This document shows positions 25,271-33,290 of a stretch of 64,000 bases of DNA, piece after piece (the stretch's first letter is position 1; each line of letters begins with the position of its first letter). A program made the translations under genes and the position numbers. Below the pieces are notes generated by a model that did no database searches, had not been told where the DNA came from, and saw only the letters and a list, made by a program, of their open reading frames with translations. The stretch is from Roseibium sp. Sym1 (GTDB lineage: Bacteria > Pseudomonadota > Alphaproteobacteria > Rhizobiales > Stappiaceae), in the NCBI RefSeq assembly GCF_027359675.1, contig NZ_CP114786.1, positions 1,926,501 through 1,990,500 on the forward strand, read 5' to 3'.

Positions 25271-25714
25271 ATGGAAGAGTATTTGCCTGGAGATATCGTT
25301 GAGGTCGAAACGCCCAATGGTTTGGCCTACATTCAGCTAACGCACATCCATCCAAGCTATCCTCCGGTGGTCAAGTTTCTCAAGGGTCCGTACGAGAGCC
25401 GGCCCGAGAATGTCGCCGTTCTGACAGCCGAAAATGCACCCTTGGCGATGGTTCCATTGTCGGCGGTTCTGAAGAAGCTTGAGTTGAAACATTCTCGCGT
25501 GGGCAATGCCGAAATCCCGCATAGCGAACGTAAATTTCCGATCTTTAGAATGCCCATTCGAGGAAAGAAGGGTGAAATCATCTACTGGTGGTTCTGGGAT
25601 GGACGGGGTTTGACGTTTTCATCGGATCTCATGGAAGCTCAGGAGAACCTGCCGTTGCGTGAGATCATGTCGTCCGAGCGTTTCATGGAGCAACTTGTCA
25701 CAAATGCCAGGTAA
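25271..25714 (+). CDS. hypothetical protein in the phthalate operon
   Basis: 147-residue soluble protein not recognised with confidence. It begins MEEYLPGDIVEVETPNG, with a strand-rich N-terminal half and a tryptophan-rich YWWFWDG segment near residue 105. It lies 13 bases after the decarboxylase gene and 27 before the transporter gene, so it belongs to the same operon. The start resembles small SH3-like or Imm26-like proteins (PGD at the N-terminus), which is only a weak hint. Confidence 0.7.
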   Translation: MEEYLPGDIVEVETPNGLAYIQLTHIHPSYPPVVKFLKGPYESRPENVAVLTAENAPLAMVPLSAVLKKLELKHSRVGNAEIPHSERKFPIFRMPIRGKKGEIIYWWFWDGRGLTFSSDLMEAQENLPLREIMSSERFMEQLVTNAR

Positions 25715-25741
25715 CTCCGAAACCCGGTCCGACTATAGCCG

Positions 25742-26668
25742 ATGACGGCTGGTTTCGGCGGCTTGCTGGCCGCGTTCGGGGCGTTTTGTTATGCGCTAAG
25801 TTCCGTTGCCATCGCCAAGAGCTCACAGTCCGTTCAGGGCCGGGGAAACGACGTGTTTCTGTCGGTTCTGATGACGGCCCTGGTTTCAGGCCTGCTTTGG
25901 CTGGCGATAGGGTCGCCGTTTCCAGCCTATGGAGAAGCGGCGCTCATCGGGGTTGGCTATTTTGTTCTTGCCGGCTTGCTGGGAAATGTGCTGGGCCGGC
26001 TAACTCTTTTCCGGTCGGTTGAGCTGGCCGGGGCGGTTGAGACAGGGTTCATTCGGAGACTGATCCCTGTGTTCGCTGCGATCTTTGCGTTTCTGCTGCT
26101 CGGCGAAATCATCACATCGACAATCGTGATTGCCTTTCTCCTTGTCACAGGAGGCGTTCTGATCATGATGGCGAACACTCCTTCAAGACCGACTGCCGTC
26201 AGGTCCGTACCAGAGCGCACGACCAAGGAAAAAACCGAAGGGCGTGTAATGGCGTTTAGCTCTGCAGCAGGTTACGGAGGATCATTCGTCGCTCGAAAAC
26301 TGGCAATGCAGACGCTTCCGGACCCGCTTGCAGGCGTTTTTATCGGAGCGGTGACCGGATTGGTTTGCTTTGGCGCCTCCGCGGGCTTTCGTTTCCGCAA
26401 TTGGTCCACATTCATGTTGCGCATACATAAGCCAACCGGCTGGCAATTGCTTGCGGGCAGCTCGATGACACTGGGTCAGGTGGCATTGTTCTTTTCGTTG
26501 ATGTTCACCAATGTAACGGTGGTCGCGATAATTTCTTCGGTCGAGATGTTCTTCGCAGCCTGGCTGGCCGGTCACGTTTTCAAAACCGAGAACCGGCCGG
26601 GTTCCAGATTCTACTTTGCTTCGATACTGGCCGGAGCCGGCGTGATAATATTGGCTGTCGCCCCGTAA
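25742..26668 (+). CDS. EamA/DMT-family transporter
   Basis: 308-residue membrane protein with about ten hydrophobic helices in two EamA halves. The first half contains GLLGNVLGRLTLFRSVELAG, the second GSSMTLGQVALFFSLMFTNVTV. Members move small metabolites, often outward. As the last gene of the phthalate operon it may export an intermediate or import an aromatic acid. A polar insert (TPSRPTAVRSVPERTTKEKT) links the halves. Confidence 0.85.
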   Translation: MTAGFGGLLAAFGAFCYALSSVAIAKSSQSVQGRGNDVFLSVLMTALVSGLLWLAIGSPFPAYGEAALIGVGYFVLAGLLGNVLGRLTLFRSVELAGAVETGFIRRLIPVFAAIFAFLLLGEIITSTIVIAFLLVTGGVLIMMANTPSRPTAVRSVPERTTKEKTEGRVMAFSSAAGYGGSFVARKLAMQTLPDPLAGVFIGAVTGLVCFGASAGFRFRNWSTFMLRIHKPTGWQLLAGSSMTLGQVALFFSLMFTNVTVVAIISSVEMFFAAWLAGHVFKTENRPGSRFYFASILAGAGVIILAVAP

Positions 26669-26713
26669 TATATTTTGCGTTCCTGAATTGCCTGTGGATC
26701 GGGGCAACGACAA

Positions 26714-27100
26714 TCACGAGGAGAGGTTGTCGATCAGTTTGTCCATTGCTTTGAAAAGCTGGGCAAGCTCCTCTTCTTCGAAGCCCTTCGATGCGTGATC
26801 GGCCGCAACCCTTGCGGATTTCATGACCTGGTCGATTTTCTCCCGGCCTTGATCCGAAAGGCGAACGACAACGACACGTCTATCTTTCGCACTTCGTTCG
26901 CGCAGCAAGAGATCTCTCTTGTCAAGTTCATCCAGAACGCGCGTCGAAGAAGCCTTTTCGATGCCCAGGATCGCAGAAAGCTCGGATTGGGTAAGGCAAG
27001 TTTCTTCCCGCAGAACTCTGAGATGAATGTACTGCGCCATGCTCAGTTTCGAATCGATCAGCTGCTTCTGCAACAGCTTGCCATAGAGATGATAGGCCAA
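26714..27100 (-). CDS. MarR-family transcriptional regulator (second)
   Basis: 128-residue winged-helix protein, divergent from the Rieske ferredoxin operon. The DNA-reading helix region reads LTQSELSAILGIEKASSTRVL and the wing contains SAKDRRVVVVRLSDQG. The only usual start in the frame is TTG at 27100; the frame stays open for 27 codons upstream without ATG or GTG, and those residues could belong to the first helix, so the start is uncertain. It may control the divergent operon through the palindrome at 27211-27231 and itself through the CTTAG-type site at 27170. Confidence 0.85.
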   Translation of the reverse strand: MAYHLYGKLLQKQLIDSKLSMAQYIHLRVLREETCLTQSELSAILGIEKASSTRVLDELDKRDLLLRERSAKDRRVVVVRLSDQGREKIDQVMKSARVAADHASKGFEEEELAQLFKAMDKLIDNLSS

Positions 27101-27169
27101 ACGAAGCGATGCTCCGAGGCCGCGTTTGCGGGAGGGGGACTGAACCTGGTCGATGTCGCGGAGCCTTAA

Positions 27170-27183
27170 CTTAGAGTTCTTAT
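27170..27183. promoter_or_regulatory. operator of the CTTAG-N4-CTAAG class (site 7)
   Basis: CTTAG-AGTT-CTTAT matches the shared operator at 8 of 10 arm positions. It lies between the second marR and the -35 element of the ferredoxin operon. Confidence 0.45.
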
Positions 27184-27187
27184 ATTA

Positions 27188-27231
27188 TTGACAATGGTAG
27201 CATGCGTCTTATAGTAAGGCAATCTTACTAT
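27188..27231 (+). promoter_or_regulatory. promoter of the Rieske ferredoxin operon with overlapping palindrome
   Basis: TTGACA (27188-27193), 16 bases, then TATAGT (27210-27215) form the best promoter in the window. A perfect inverted repeat, ATAGTAAG-GCAAT-CTTACTAT (27211-27231), starts at the -10, the usual place for a repressor. The sequence differs from the CTTAG-type sites, so it likely serves the divergent MarR. Confidence 0.75.
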
Positions 27232-27271
27232 TTTTGGTGAGGCAGCCTGGCAATAAACGGAGGAGCTCTTA

Positions 27272-27637
27272 ATGCCGGAAAAACTGTTGTGTGCATCGTC
27301 GGACCTCAACGACACGACCGCCAAGATCTGCGAGATCGAAGGTGTCGAGATCGGCGTTATCCGCCACAAAGGAAATGTCGTCGCATATAAAAACGTGTGC
27401 CCGCATCAGGGTGGCCCCGTCTGCGAAGGGCTCAAAATGCCCAAGGTATGTGTCGAGTTTGACGACCAGCAACGCGCTCTCAGGCAGAACTTCGACGATA
27501 GCGAGATGCACTTCGTATGCCCCTGGCACGGCTGGGAGTTCAAAATGGAAACAGGGGAAGCGGTAGGCGATCCGAAAATTCGCCTTAAGCGCTACAAAGT
27601 GACCGAACGGGATGGAGGTATCTATGTCGAGATTTGA
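27272..27637 (+). CDS. Rieske [2Fe-2S] ferredoxin-like protein with long inter-motif insert
   Basis: 121-residue soluble Rieske protein. Cluster ligands are Cys43 and His45 in CPHQGG and Cys83 and His86 in CPWHGW. The 37 residues between His45 and Cys83 are about twice the usual spacing and hold charged sequence (FDDQQRALRQNFDDSE). It may carry electrons to an oxygenase or act with the amidohydrolase of its operon; no oxygenase subunit is encoded in this operon. ATG 27272 after GGAGGAG. Its end overlaps the next gene. Confidence 0.85.
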   Translation: MPEKLLCASSDLNDTTAKICEIEGVEIGVIRHKGNVVAYKNVCPHQGGPVCEGLKMPKVCVEFDDQQRALRQNFDDSEMHFVCPWHGWEFKMETGEAVGDPKIRLKRYKVTERDGGIYVEI

Positions 27638-27923
27638 AAAAGTAACACCGGAAACCCCGGCGCTGAACGTATCGGTCAACGAAGTCCTGGGCGCGCTTCG
27701 CGCGCTTGAAACCAGTCAACTGAGCTCCGCGCAGTTGCAGGCGCTATTTGCGGAAATCGTGACCGCGTTTGCGAAAATGCGGGAAAATGACAAGGAATTC
27801 TCTGCGTTCCCGGAAAACAACGACGTTTCGGCGACGGATGTTGCGGTTGCCGCGACAGGAATTCTCGAGGCTGCCGATGTGGCGGTATTCGAGCTGGGTA
27901 TGTGGCAGACGCTGAAACAATAA
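27624..27923 (+). CDS. small helical hypothetical protein
   Basis: 99-residue, acidic, mostly helical protein without recognised domain. The ATG at 27624 has GGAGG 6 bases before it and overlaps the ferredoxin gene by 14 bases, so the product is probably made with the ferredoxin. The central part (LSSAQLQALFAEIVTAFAKM) suggests an amphipathic helix. Function unknown; a partner subunit of the neighbouring amidohydrolase is a guess. Confidence 0.65.
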   Translation: MSRFEKVTPETPALNVSVNEVLGALRALETSQLSSAQLQALFAEIVTAFAKMRENDKEFSAFPENNDVSATDVAVAATGILEAADVAVFELGMWQTLKQ

Positions 27924-27944
27924 ATTTTATGGGAGTGAGATAAT

Positions 27945-29171
27945 ATGTCTCTTACATCGAATACCATGAGCTTCGGTTCGGATAGCGACCCCGCGATCAA
28001 GGAGTTCAATACAACCAAACTTTTGAAAAATGCGAGAAAGCAAGCAGAGGACCGGAATTACAAAGATTTTTTCATTTGTGACGTGGATAGCCACCACTAT
28101 GAAACGGAAGCTCTTCCCGAGATCCTGCAGTACATGGACGACCCTGTCATGCGGCACCTTGGTCTGTCCGCGGGAAATGTGGGGCGTGCAGGCCTGATCC
28201 CGCAAGCGATCGGCTCTCAGGACATGGCGGGGCGCGTGACACGCTATGCCGGGCGTAACAAGGAAATTGTTCCCGAGAAGCCGCATCGCGACATTACCCT
28301 CGCGCGACGTTGGATGGATGCGATGGGGGTCGATATGGCCTGCCTGTTTCCAACACCGATGTTGCTGCTTGCGACCCACCCGCAGGTCGAAGTCGAGGTT
28401 GCGATGGCCCGCGCCTATAACCGCTGGCTTTGTGAGCGTATCCTGGAGGAAGATAAACGCATCGTCTCGATGGTCTACCTTCCAATGAACGAACCGCATG
28501 AAGCTGAAAAGATCATTGACGAGTTCACCGAGCGGAAAGGAGTCGTAGGATTTCTGTCAACCGGTTATTTGAAACGCCCGGTGCATGACAACGCGAATAT
28601 GCGTATCTATGCCAAGCTGGAAGAGCACGGTATGCCGCTCGGTTTTCATGCGGCCTATCATTGGGCGGATACATCTCTCGCTCAGCTCAACAAGTTCATC
28701 TCGGTTCATGCTCTTGGGTTCAGTTTTTGTAATATTATTCACATGACGAACTGGGTGTTGAATGGTATGCCTGAGCGCTTCCCTAAGCTGAACACCATGT
28801 GGATTGAGAGCGGGCTTGCATGGATTCCTTTCCTTATGCAGAGATTGGACAATGAATACATGATGCGCACATCGGATGCGCCGCTCCTCAAGAAGAAGCC
28901 AAGCGATTACATGCGTGAGATGTTCTATTCCTCACAACCCATCGAACTCGTGGACAACAAAGAGGCCCTCGAGGTCACATTCAAGATGATGAATGCGGAA
29001 ACACAATTGCTGTATTCCTCTGACTATCCGCATTGGGATATGGATTTGCCCAGCACCATCTATGACATTCCCTTTCTGGATGAGGCGGCAAAACGCAATA
29101 TTCTGGGTGGAAACGCGCAAAAGTTGTTTAACCTGGATCCGGTCATGTCCGAGTGGAAGCAAAACGCGTAA
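27945..29171 (+). CDS. amidohydrolase-family metal enzyme (decarboxylase/hydrolase-like)
   Basis: 408-residue member of the amidohydrolase-2 (ACMSD-like) group, which includes hydroxybenzoate and carboxymuconate-semialdehyde decarboxylases. Candidate metal and catalytic residues are Asp46, Asp48, His50 and Glu53 in DVDSHHYE, His235 in GFHAAYHW, His266, and Asp360 in SSDYPHWD. No signal peptide is seen. It is the last gene of the ferredoxin operon. An aromatic decarboxylase or ring-opening hydrolase would fit the region, but the substrate cannot be read from sequence. Confidence 0.85.
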   Translation: MSLTSNTMSFGSDSDPAIKEFNTTKLLKNARKQAEDRNYKDFFICDVDSHHYETEALPEILQYMDDPVMRHLGLSAGNVGRAGLIPQAIGSQDMAGRVTRYAGRNKEIVPEKPHRDITLARRWMDAMGVDMACLFPTPMLLLATHPQVEVEVAMARAYNRWLCERILEEDKRIVSMVYLPMNEPHEAEKIIDEFTERKGVVGFLSTGYLKRPVHDNANMRIYAKLEEHGMPLGFHAAYHWADTSLAQLNKFISVHALGFSFCNIIHMTNWVLNGMPERFPKLNTMWIESGLAWIPFLMQRLDNEYMMRTSDAPLLKKKPSDYMREMFYSSQPIELVDNKEALEVTFKMMNAETQLLYSSDYPHWDMDLPSTIYDIPFLDEAAKRNILGGNAQKLFNLDPVMSEWKQNA

Positions 29172-29186
29172 AAGAACAAGCGTATC

Positions 29187-29206
29187 CTGCGTTCGAAGAA
29201 ACGCAG
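29187..29206 (+). terminator. weak stem-loop after the amidohydrolase gene
   Basis: CTGCGTT pairs with AACGCAG around a six-base loop, 15 bases after the stop. No T-run follows, so termination is uncertain. Confidence 0.35.
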
Positions 29207-29462
29207 ACAAGATGCTCTTACATATTAGGATCGACGGACGTTCAACCGAGTCCGGTCGGATGTCCGTCGATCTGGTAAGAACGCTGTGTGGTTTCGAATG
29301 CTGCGGAACAGCACCGATGAACCGCGCGGAAACCTAGGCCTGTGACCTGTCTCCTTGAATGGCCGTTTGCCAGGGCTAAAGGGGCAGGTTACGATCAGGG
29401 ACCCTTGCGGAAAGAGGTCGGGCTCCGATGTGGCCGTTCTATCGGCGCGCAAGCCTAAAAAA

Positions 29463-30254
29463 TCAGCTCTCTAACTTGGCGCCAAGTTTCTTTGATACCG
29501 TAGCAGCGGTCTTGCGCAATTTTGCGGCGACGGAACTGTCGGTTTCGGTAGAGATCGTTTTGGTGACGCCGACTACCGTCAGGGCAGCGGTAATCGAGTT
29601 TTCCCGATCAAAAACAGGACAACTCAGCGAGGAAATTGACGGAACGACTAAACCGACAGCCTCGGAAATGCCTCGCTCGCGCGTTTTTTTCAGCAATTCG
29701 TCAATTTTTTTCCGCGTCCCAAGGCCTGCTTTCTCCAGGGAAACCATGTTTTGACGAAGCTCGGCTTCAATCATGGGTTCGATCTTTTCAGGCTCGGAGT
29801 ATGCGGCAAATATTCGACCGTTGGAGGAGGTCAGGAGCGGCAGCACAGAGCCTACATTTACAGATATACTGACAGGTGCGTTACTGGGCACCCATCGTAC
29901 GAGAGTCGGCCCGAAATTGCCCCATACGGACAAAGAGGTGGTTTCACCCGTTTCGTCTCTAAGTTCGATCATGTGAGGATGGGCGATCTCCAACACGTTC
30001 AGGCGTCGGATCGATGCCAGGCCAAGATCGAGCGCCAAAGGGCCAAGATCGTACAGTCCCGTGTTTTCATCCTGGACGATCAGACCGGTTGCGACATAGC
30101 TGGCGAGATAGCGATGCGCTTTTGCCGGCACCATTTCAGCGGCCTTGGACAATGCTGTTAAAGATATAGCATCGTTTCTTTGAATTAAAACTTCCAGAAG
30201 TCTTGATCCAACGACTACAGACTCGATTCTCTGTCGACCCGCTATCTTCTGCAC
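29463..30254 (-). CDS. IclR-family transcriptional regulator
   Basis: Regulator with an N-terminal winged helix (SVVVGSRLLEVLI, AISLTALSKAAEMVPAKAHRYL) and a C-terminal effector domain (PVSISVNVGSVLPLLTSSNGR and later ISSLSCPVFDRE). The GTG at 30254 (263 residues) or TTG at 30257 is preferred because AAAAGGAG lies 6-9 bases upstream; the ATG at 30296 lacks a ribosome site. IclR proteins often control aromatic degradation. It is transcribed toward the amidohydrolase gene and may control a part of the region without CTTAG sites, such as the hyu operon. Confidence 0.88.
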   Translation of the reverse strand: MQKIAGRQRIESVVVGSRLLEVLIQRNDAISLTALSKAAEMVPAKAHRYLASYVATGLIVQDENTGLYDLGPLALDLGLASIRRLNVLEIAHPHMIELRDETGETTSLSVWGNFGPTLVRWVPSNAPVSISVNVGSVLPLLTSSNGRIFAAYSEPEKIEPMIEAELRQNMVSLEKAGLGTRKKIDELLKKTRERGISEAVGLVVPSISSLSCPVFDRENSITAALTVVGVTKTISTETDSSVAAKLRKTAATVSKKLGAKLES

Positions 30255-30344
30255 CAAATACTTCTCCTTTTCACACCGATGCCACAAGTCGAACATGTAC
30301 AGATATAAGCTACTGGCCGAGGCCGGGAAAATTTACGATATGAT

Positions 30345-30443
30345 TTAAGCAACTTTTCCCTTCCGGCGGGATTCGATTTGGTTGAAGTAAACCACGGTAG
30401 GCAGCTGACCGCCATGGTGCAGGGTTATCGCACGATGCTCTAA
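30345..30443 (-). pseudogene. possible C-terminal scrap of a transposase
   Basis: A 32-residue stretch ending in a stop, with HRAITLHHGGQLPTVVYFNQIE, resembles the C-terminal tail of DDE transposases (HxxxxxGxxPAxVYF). Nothing else of the element is readable. The rest of the gap between the IclR and UspA genes (30444-30827) holds no recognised feature. Confidence 0.3.
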
Positions 30444-30827
30444 GCGTATGCCAGTTCATAAGAGTGAACAAAGCTGGAGCCTGCCGCGCACCGGCAAATC
30501 AAGTAAAGCCGGGCGCCGGATTTCCATGGGCCTTCGAAACACCGAGCCCATCCAGCCGATCAAACCTTCTGCCCTGGGGCTTGGGAGTGCCGGCGTTCGG
30601 CCGTTGGCAGCTTGACATCTGGCTCATAAGACACATCGGCTACTGCTGGCTGCAGGATGAGCATCGTTTTAATATGCTAAATGAGGTTACTGGACAAAAG
30701 AGCCCGAAGTGTCGCGTATTTCCGGGATATCAAATACATGGTGTCTGGGTTGTCGGGCTTTGGTCCCACCGGCATCGTGGTGCAGACTGCGAGACGGATC
30801 TGGCACATGCCTGCGAAATCAATCGGG

Positions 30828-31652
30828 TTAGTGCGACATGAATACCGGTACCTTGGTTGACCGTATCAGTTCATGGGTCACGCCGCCAAACAGATCTTGT
30901 GAGAACTTGCTGTGCTCATAGGCACCCATCACAACCAATTTAGCGCCAATTTCGGCGGCTGTTTTTTGGATCGTTTTTGCAACGCTGTTGGTAGGTTTGG
31001 GGCACGCTATTTTTTCAACGTTAACGCCGTGCCGTTCCAAGTGGGTAAAAATGTCCGTTCCTTCAGGAAAGCTCGGCAATATGTCACCCACCGTCAGCAA
31101 TGAGACCTTTCGGGGCCTTTCTTCAAGGATATTCATTGCGTCATTCAATGCTCTGGCGGCGGCTCGCTTGCCATCCCAGGCGACAAGCGTATGACTGCCC
31201 AACTGTTCTGCTTCGAATTGATCGGGAACAACAAGAACAGGCCTGCCGCTCTGCAGCGCCAACAGATCCGGGCTAACGGCGCGAAATTCGTCTGTCGGCA
31301 ACTTGGGTTGACACCCTGTTACGACAAAGTCGAAGTTTCGGGCAATTTCAGGCAACGAGAGATTGCCAACTGTTTCGGGCATGAGGAATTGAGCCCGATC
31401 TGTCAGGCCTAACGAATTGGTAACGTCTTCGAATAGCTCGTGTGACGATTCAATTTTGGCATTTCTCACCACGCCTAGTTTCTTGACCAGATCTTCTGTC
31501 AGTCCCAATACCTGATCGAAAAAAGAAATATCGCTTCCGTACACTCCAGTTAACCATGCATTGTGCTTGGCGGCGATTTTTGAGGCGTGACGAAGACTGC
31601 TTGGGAAGCCGGAGGTGCCTGAATGTACAAGCAAGATATTCTTGATAGTCAT
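30828..31652 (-). CDS. universal stress protein with two UspA domains
   Basis: 274-residue protein with tandem UspA-like halves. The second half ends with the nucleotide-binding pattern MGAYEHSKFSQDLFGGVTHE and VPVFMSH; the first starts KNILLVHSGTSG. Such proteins bind ATP and help survive stress. An operator of the cluster type lies 49 bases before the start, so it may be induced along with the catabolic genes. Confidence 0.88.
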   Translation of the reverse strand: MTIKNILLVHSGTSGFPSSLRHASKIAAKHNAWLTGVYGSDISFFDQVLGLTEDLVKKLGVVRNAKIESSHELFEDVTNSLGLTDRAQFLMPETVGNLSLPEIARNFDFVVTGCQPKLPTDEFRAVSPDLLALQSGRPVLVVPDQFEAEQLGSHTLVAWDGKRAAARALNDAMNILEERPRKVSLLTVGDILPSFPEGTDIFTHLERHGVNVEKIACPKPTNSVAKTIQKTAAEIGAKLVVMGAYEHSKFSQDLFGGVTHELIRSTKVPVFMSH

Positions 31653-31700
31653 GTTTGCCTCACGATTTCAGAACGCTTAAGGCGCAGTAGCAGAGAATAA

Positions 31701-31714
31701 CATAGATGTCTAAG
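31701..31714. promoter_or_regulatory. operator of the CTTAG-N4-CTAAG class before uspA (site 8)
   Basis: CATAG-ATGT-CTAAG matches the consensus at 9 of 10 arm positions and is nearly identical to the double site before the TAXI gene. It is the rightmost copy seen and marks the end of the putative regulon. Confidence 0.55.
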
Positions 31715-32071
31715 ATTATTGAATTGATATGAGCGATCGCAACCGGGAGGGAATATATCTCACCTGCTGATCTGGCATGCTTCGATGCGCCCGGTATGCG
31801 ATTGGGTTCAACGGGTTCAGCCCTACCTGTTTTGACAATTACTCTTCAAGCTCGCCACAGTCGGCCGCATGGCTCGGATCCCATGTTGGCGATGCGTCAC
31901 GCCCGGAGCGTGAGAGGGAGAGTGCGACCGGACGGATATGAGTCGGTGCGGTTGAGAGAATACTGCACGGCTCGATCCCGTCCCGCTCTCCCAAGGTCTT
32001 CCCAATGAACATAACTTTCCCTTCCGCAGTGGCGCCTTCTGCCGCTCCGTTTCCGTCGTTCCGCGATCTTC
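31715..32071. other. gap without a recognised gene
   Basis: No supported coding region is seen between the uspA promoter and the strawberry-notch remnant. Short frames on both strands lack protein features. Confidence 0.5.
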
Positions 32072-32672
32072 GTGGCGGCGCAGTTCCTTCCATCGCATAT
32101 CGACCGAGGCGAACGCATCGACACCGCCCCGCTCCGTTCTGCGATGGAAATCGCCTTCGATGCCTCCGACGCCAGCGGCGCCTGGGACTGGAAGATGGCC
32201 TACGAGACTTGCGAGGGGGCAACCGTTCTCTTCCTGCGCAAATACGGAAAGGCGCTTTTCCGTAAAGCCGGGTCTCAGGATTTACGGCTTTCCACCCTCA
32301 CCAGGATTGCGGATCTCCTGCCAACGCAAACGGGTGGATCGGAGGAAAGCCAGACCTTTCAGCAATTCTCGACGCCTATTCCGCTTGGCCTTGCGGTTCT
32401 GACGGCAGCGGCGGTCGGGCCGGACGATCTGGTGCTCGAACCTTCGGCAGGCACCGGCCTTCTCGCCATCCTTGCCGAGATCGACGGTGGATCCATGGTC
32501 CTGAACGAACTTGCCGAGACACGCGCAAACCTGCTCGCTCGACAAGAACGCGGGGCGCCCTTACCGTCAACGCGCGGCGCACGAGCTGGCCGCCTACAAC
32601 CGCCTCAGGCTGCTTGATGCCCTGCGCGAATTACTGGAGCTCGGCGGAACCATCCTCCGGCCAGTTGGCGCA
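32072..32672 (+). pseudogene. gutted strawberry-notch-type methyltransferase/helicase gene
   Basis: The first part encodes the N-terminus of the large plasmid/island strawberry-notch family protein: ASGAWDWKMAYETCEGA, VLFLRKYG, QQFSTPIPLG and the SAM-binding LVLEPSAGTGLLAI. After about residue 155 the frame fails. A second frame from about 32,545 reads to a stop at 32,672 with AYNRLRLLDALRELLELGG, likely from another part of the same or a neighbouring gene. Intact members exceed 1,300 residues, so most of the gene has been deleted. It is a relic of a conjugative plasmid or island. Confidence 0.7.
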
Positions 32673-33290
32673 TAGATGATGGGGGCCGATGATGAGCGTA
32701 CCATGCACTGTGCGACATAGACCTTGAAACCCTCGCCTGTCTCACCGACAATTCCGCACCGCGGGCCGCCTGCCGTTGTGGCCCGATCAGCCTCAGATAT
32801 CTCCGGAAGTTGGTAATCTAACGCGGCTTGCTGGGACATTGTACATTCTCACCATTGTCGACCATCGCAATTGACCGTCCGCACTCAGAAACGGGATGCT
32901 GTCACCCGTTGAGTTTGAACGGCAGCAGGAAATGAACTCCGAAGGCGTCTAGAAAACGCGGGGCTATTCAGATATCGCTTCATCGTCTGTTTCCTTCAAT
33001 TGGGAACAGACTAACCTCAAAACGAGGATTTTTCAGGGGAGCATGTATGAACTGCCTTCCCCTGCAAGCGATTTGTCGATGCACCGTTGACCCTGCTTCT
33101 ATGTATTCGGTCTGTTTGTGAGGCCATTCGATTTGCCTCTGACCAAGATGGGAAGTCGCGCGTCCTGTGTCTCGTTAGCTCATCGGCACTCGAGAGCCAT
33201 GCTCCCCGTCAGACTTACAGAACGCCGATTGGTCGTTGGTCCATCTCCTTCTCGCCCGCAGTTTCCTTTGTCTTTTCGTCTCGCCCGGAT
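32673..33290. other. gap between the remnant and the IS110 transposase
   Basis: No gene is supported. Part of it must be the non-coding right flank of the IS110 element, but its end could not be located. A minus-strand frame at 32594-32839 is not recognised and overlaps the remnant. Confidence 0.45.

Noticed and set aside
30464..30841. 125-codon plus-strand frame between iclR and uspA
   Set aside because: No ribosome site, no recognisable domain, and it runs into the convergent uspA gene.
32594..32839. 81-codon minus-strand frame
   Set aside because: Overlaps the strawberry-notch remnant and has no recognised feature; could be a relic but not supportable.
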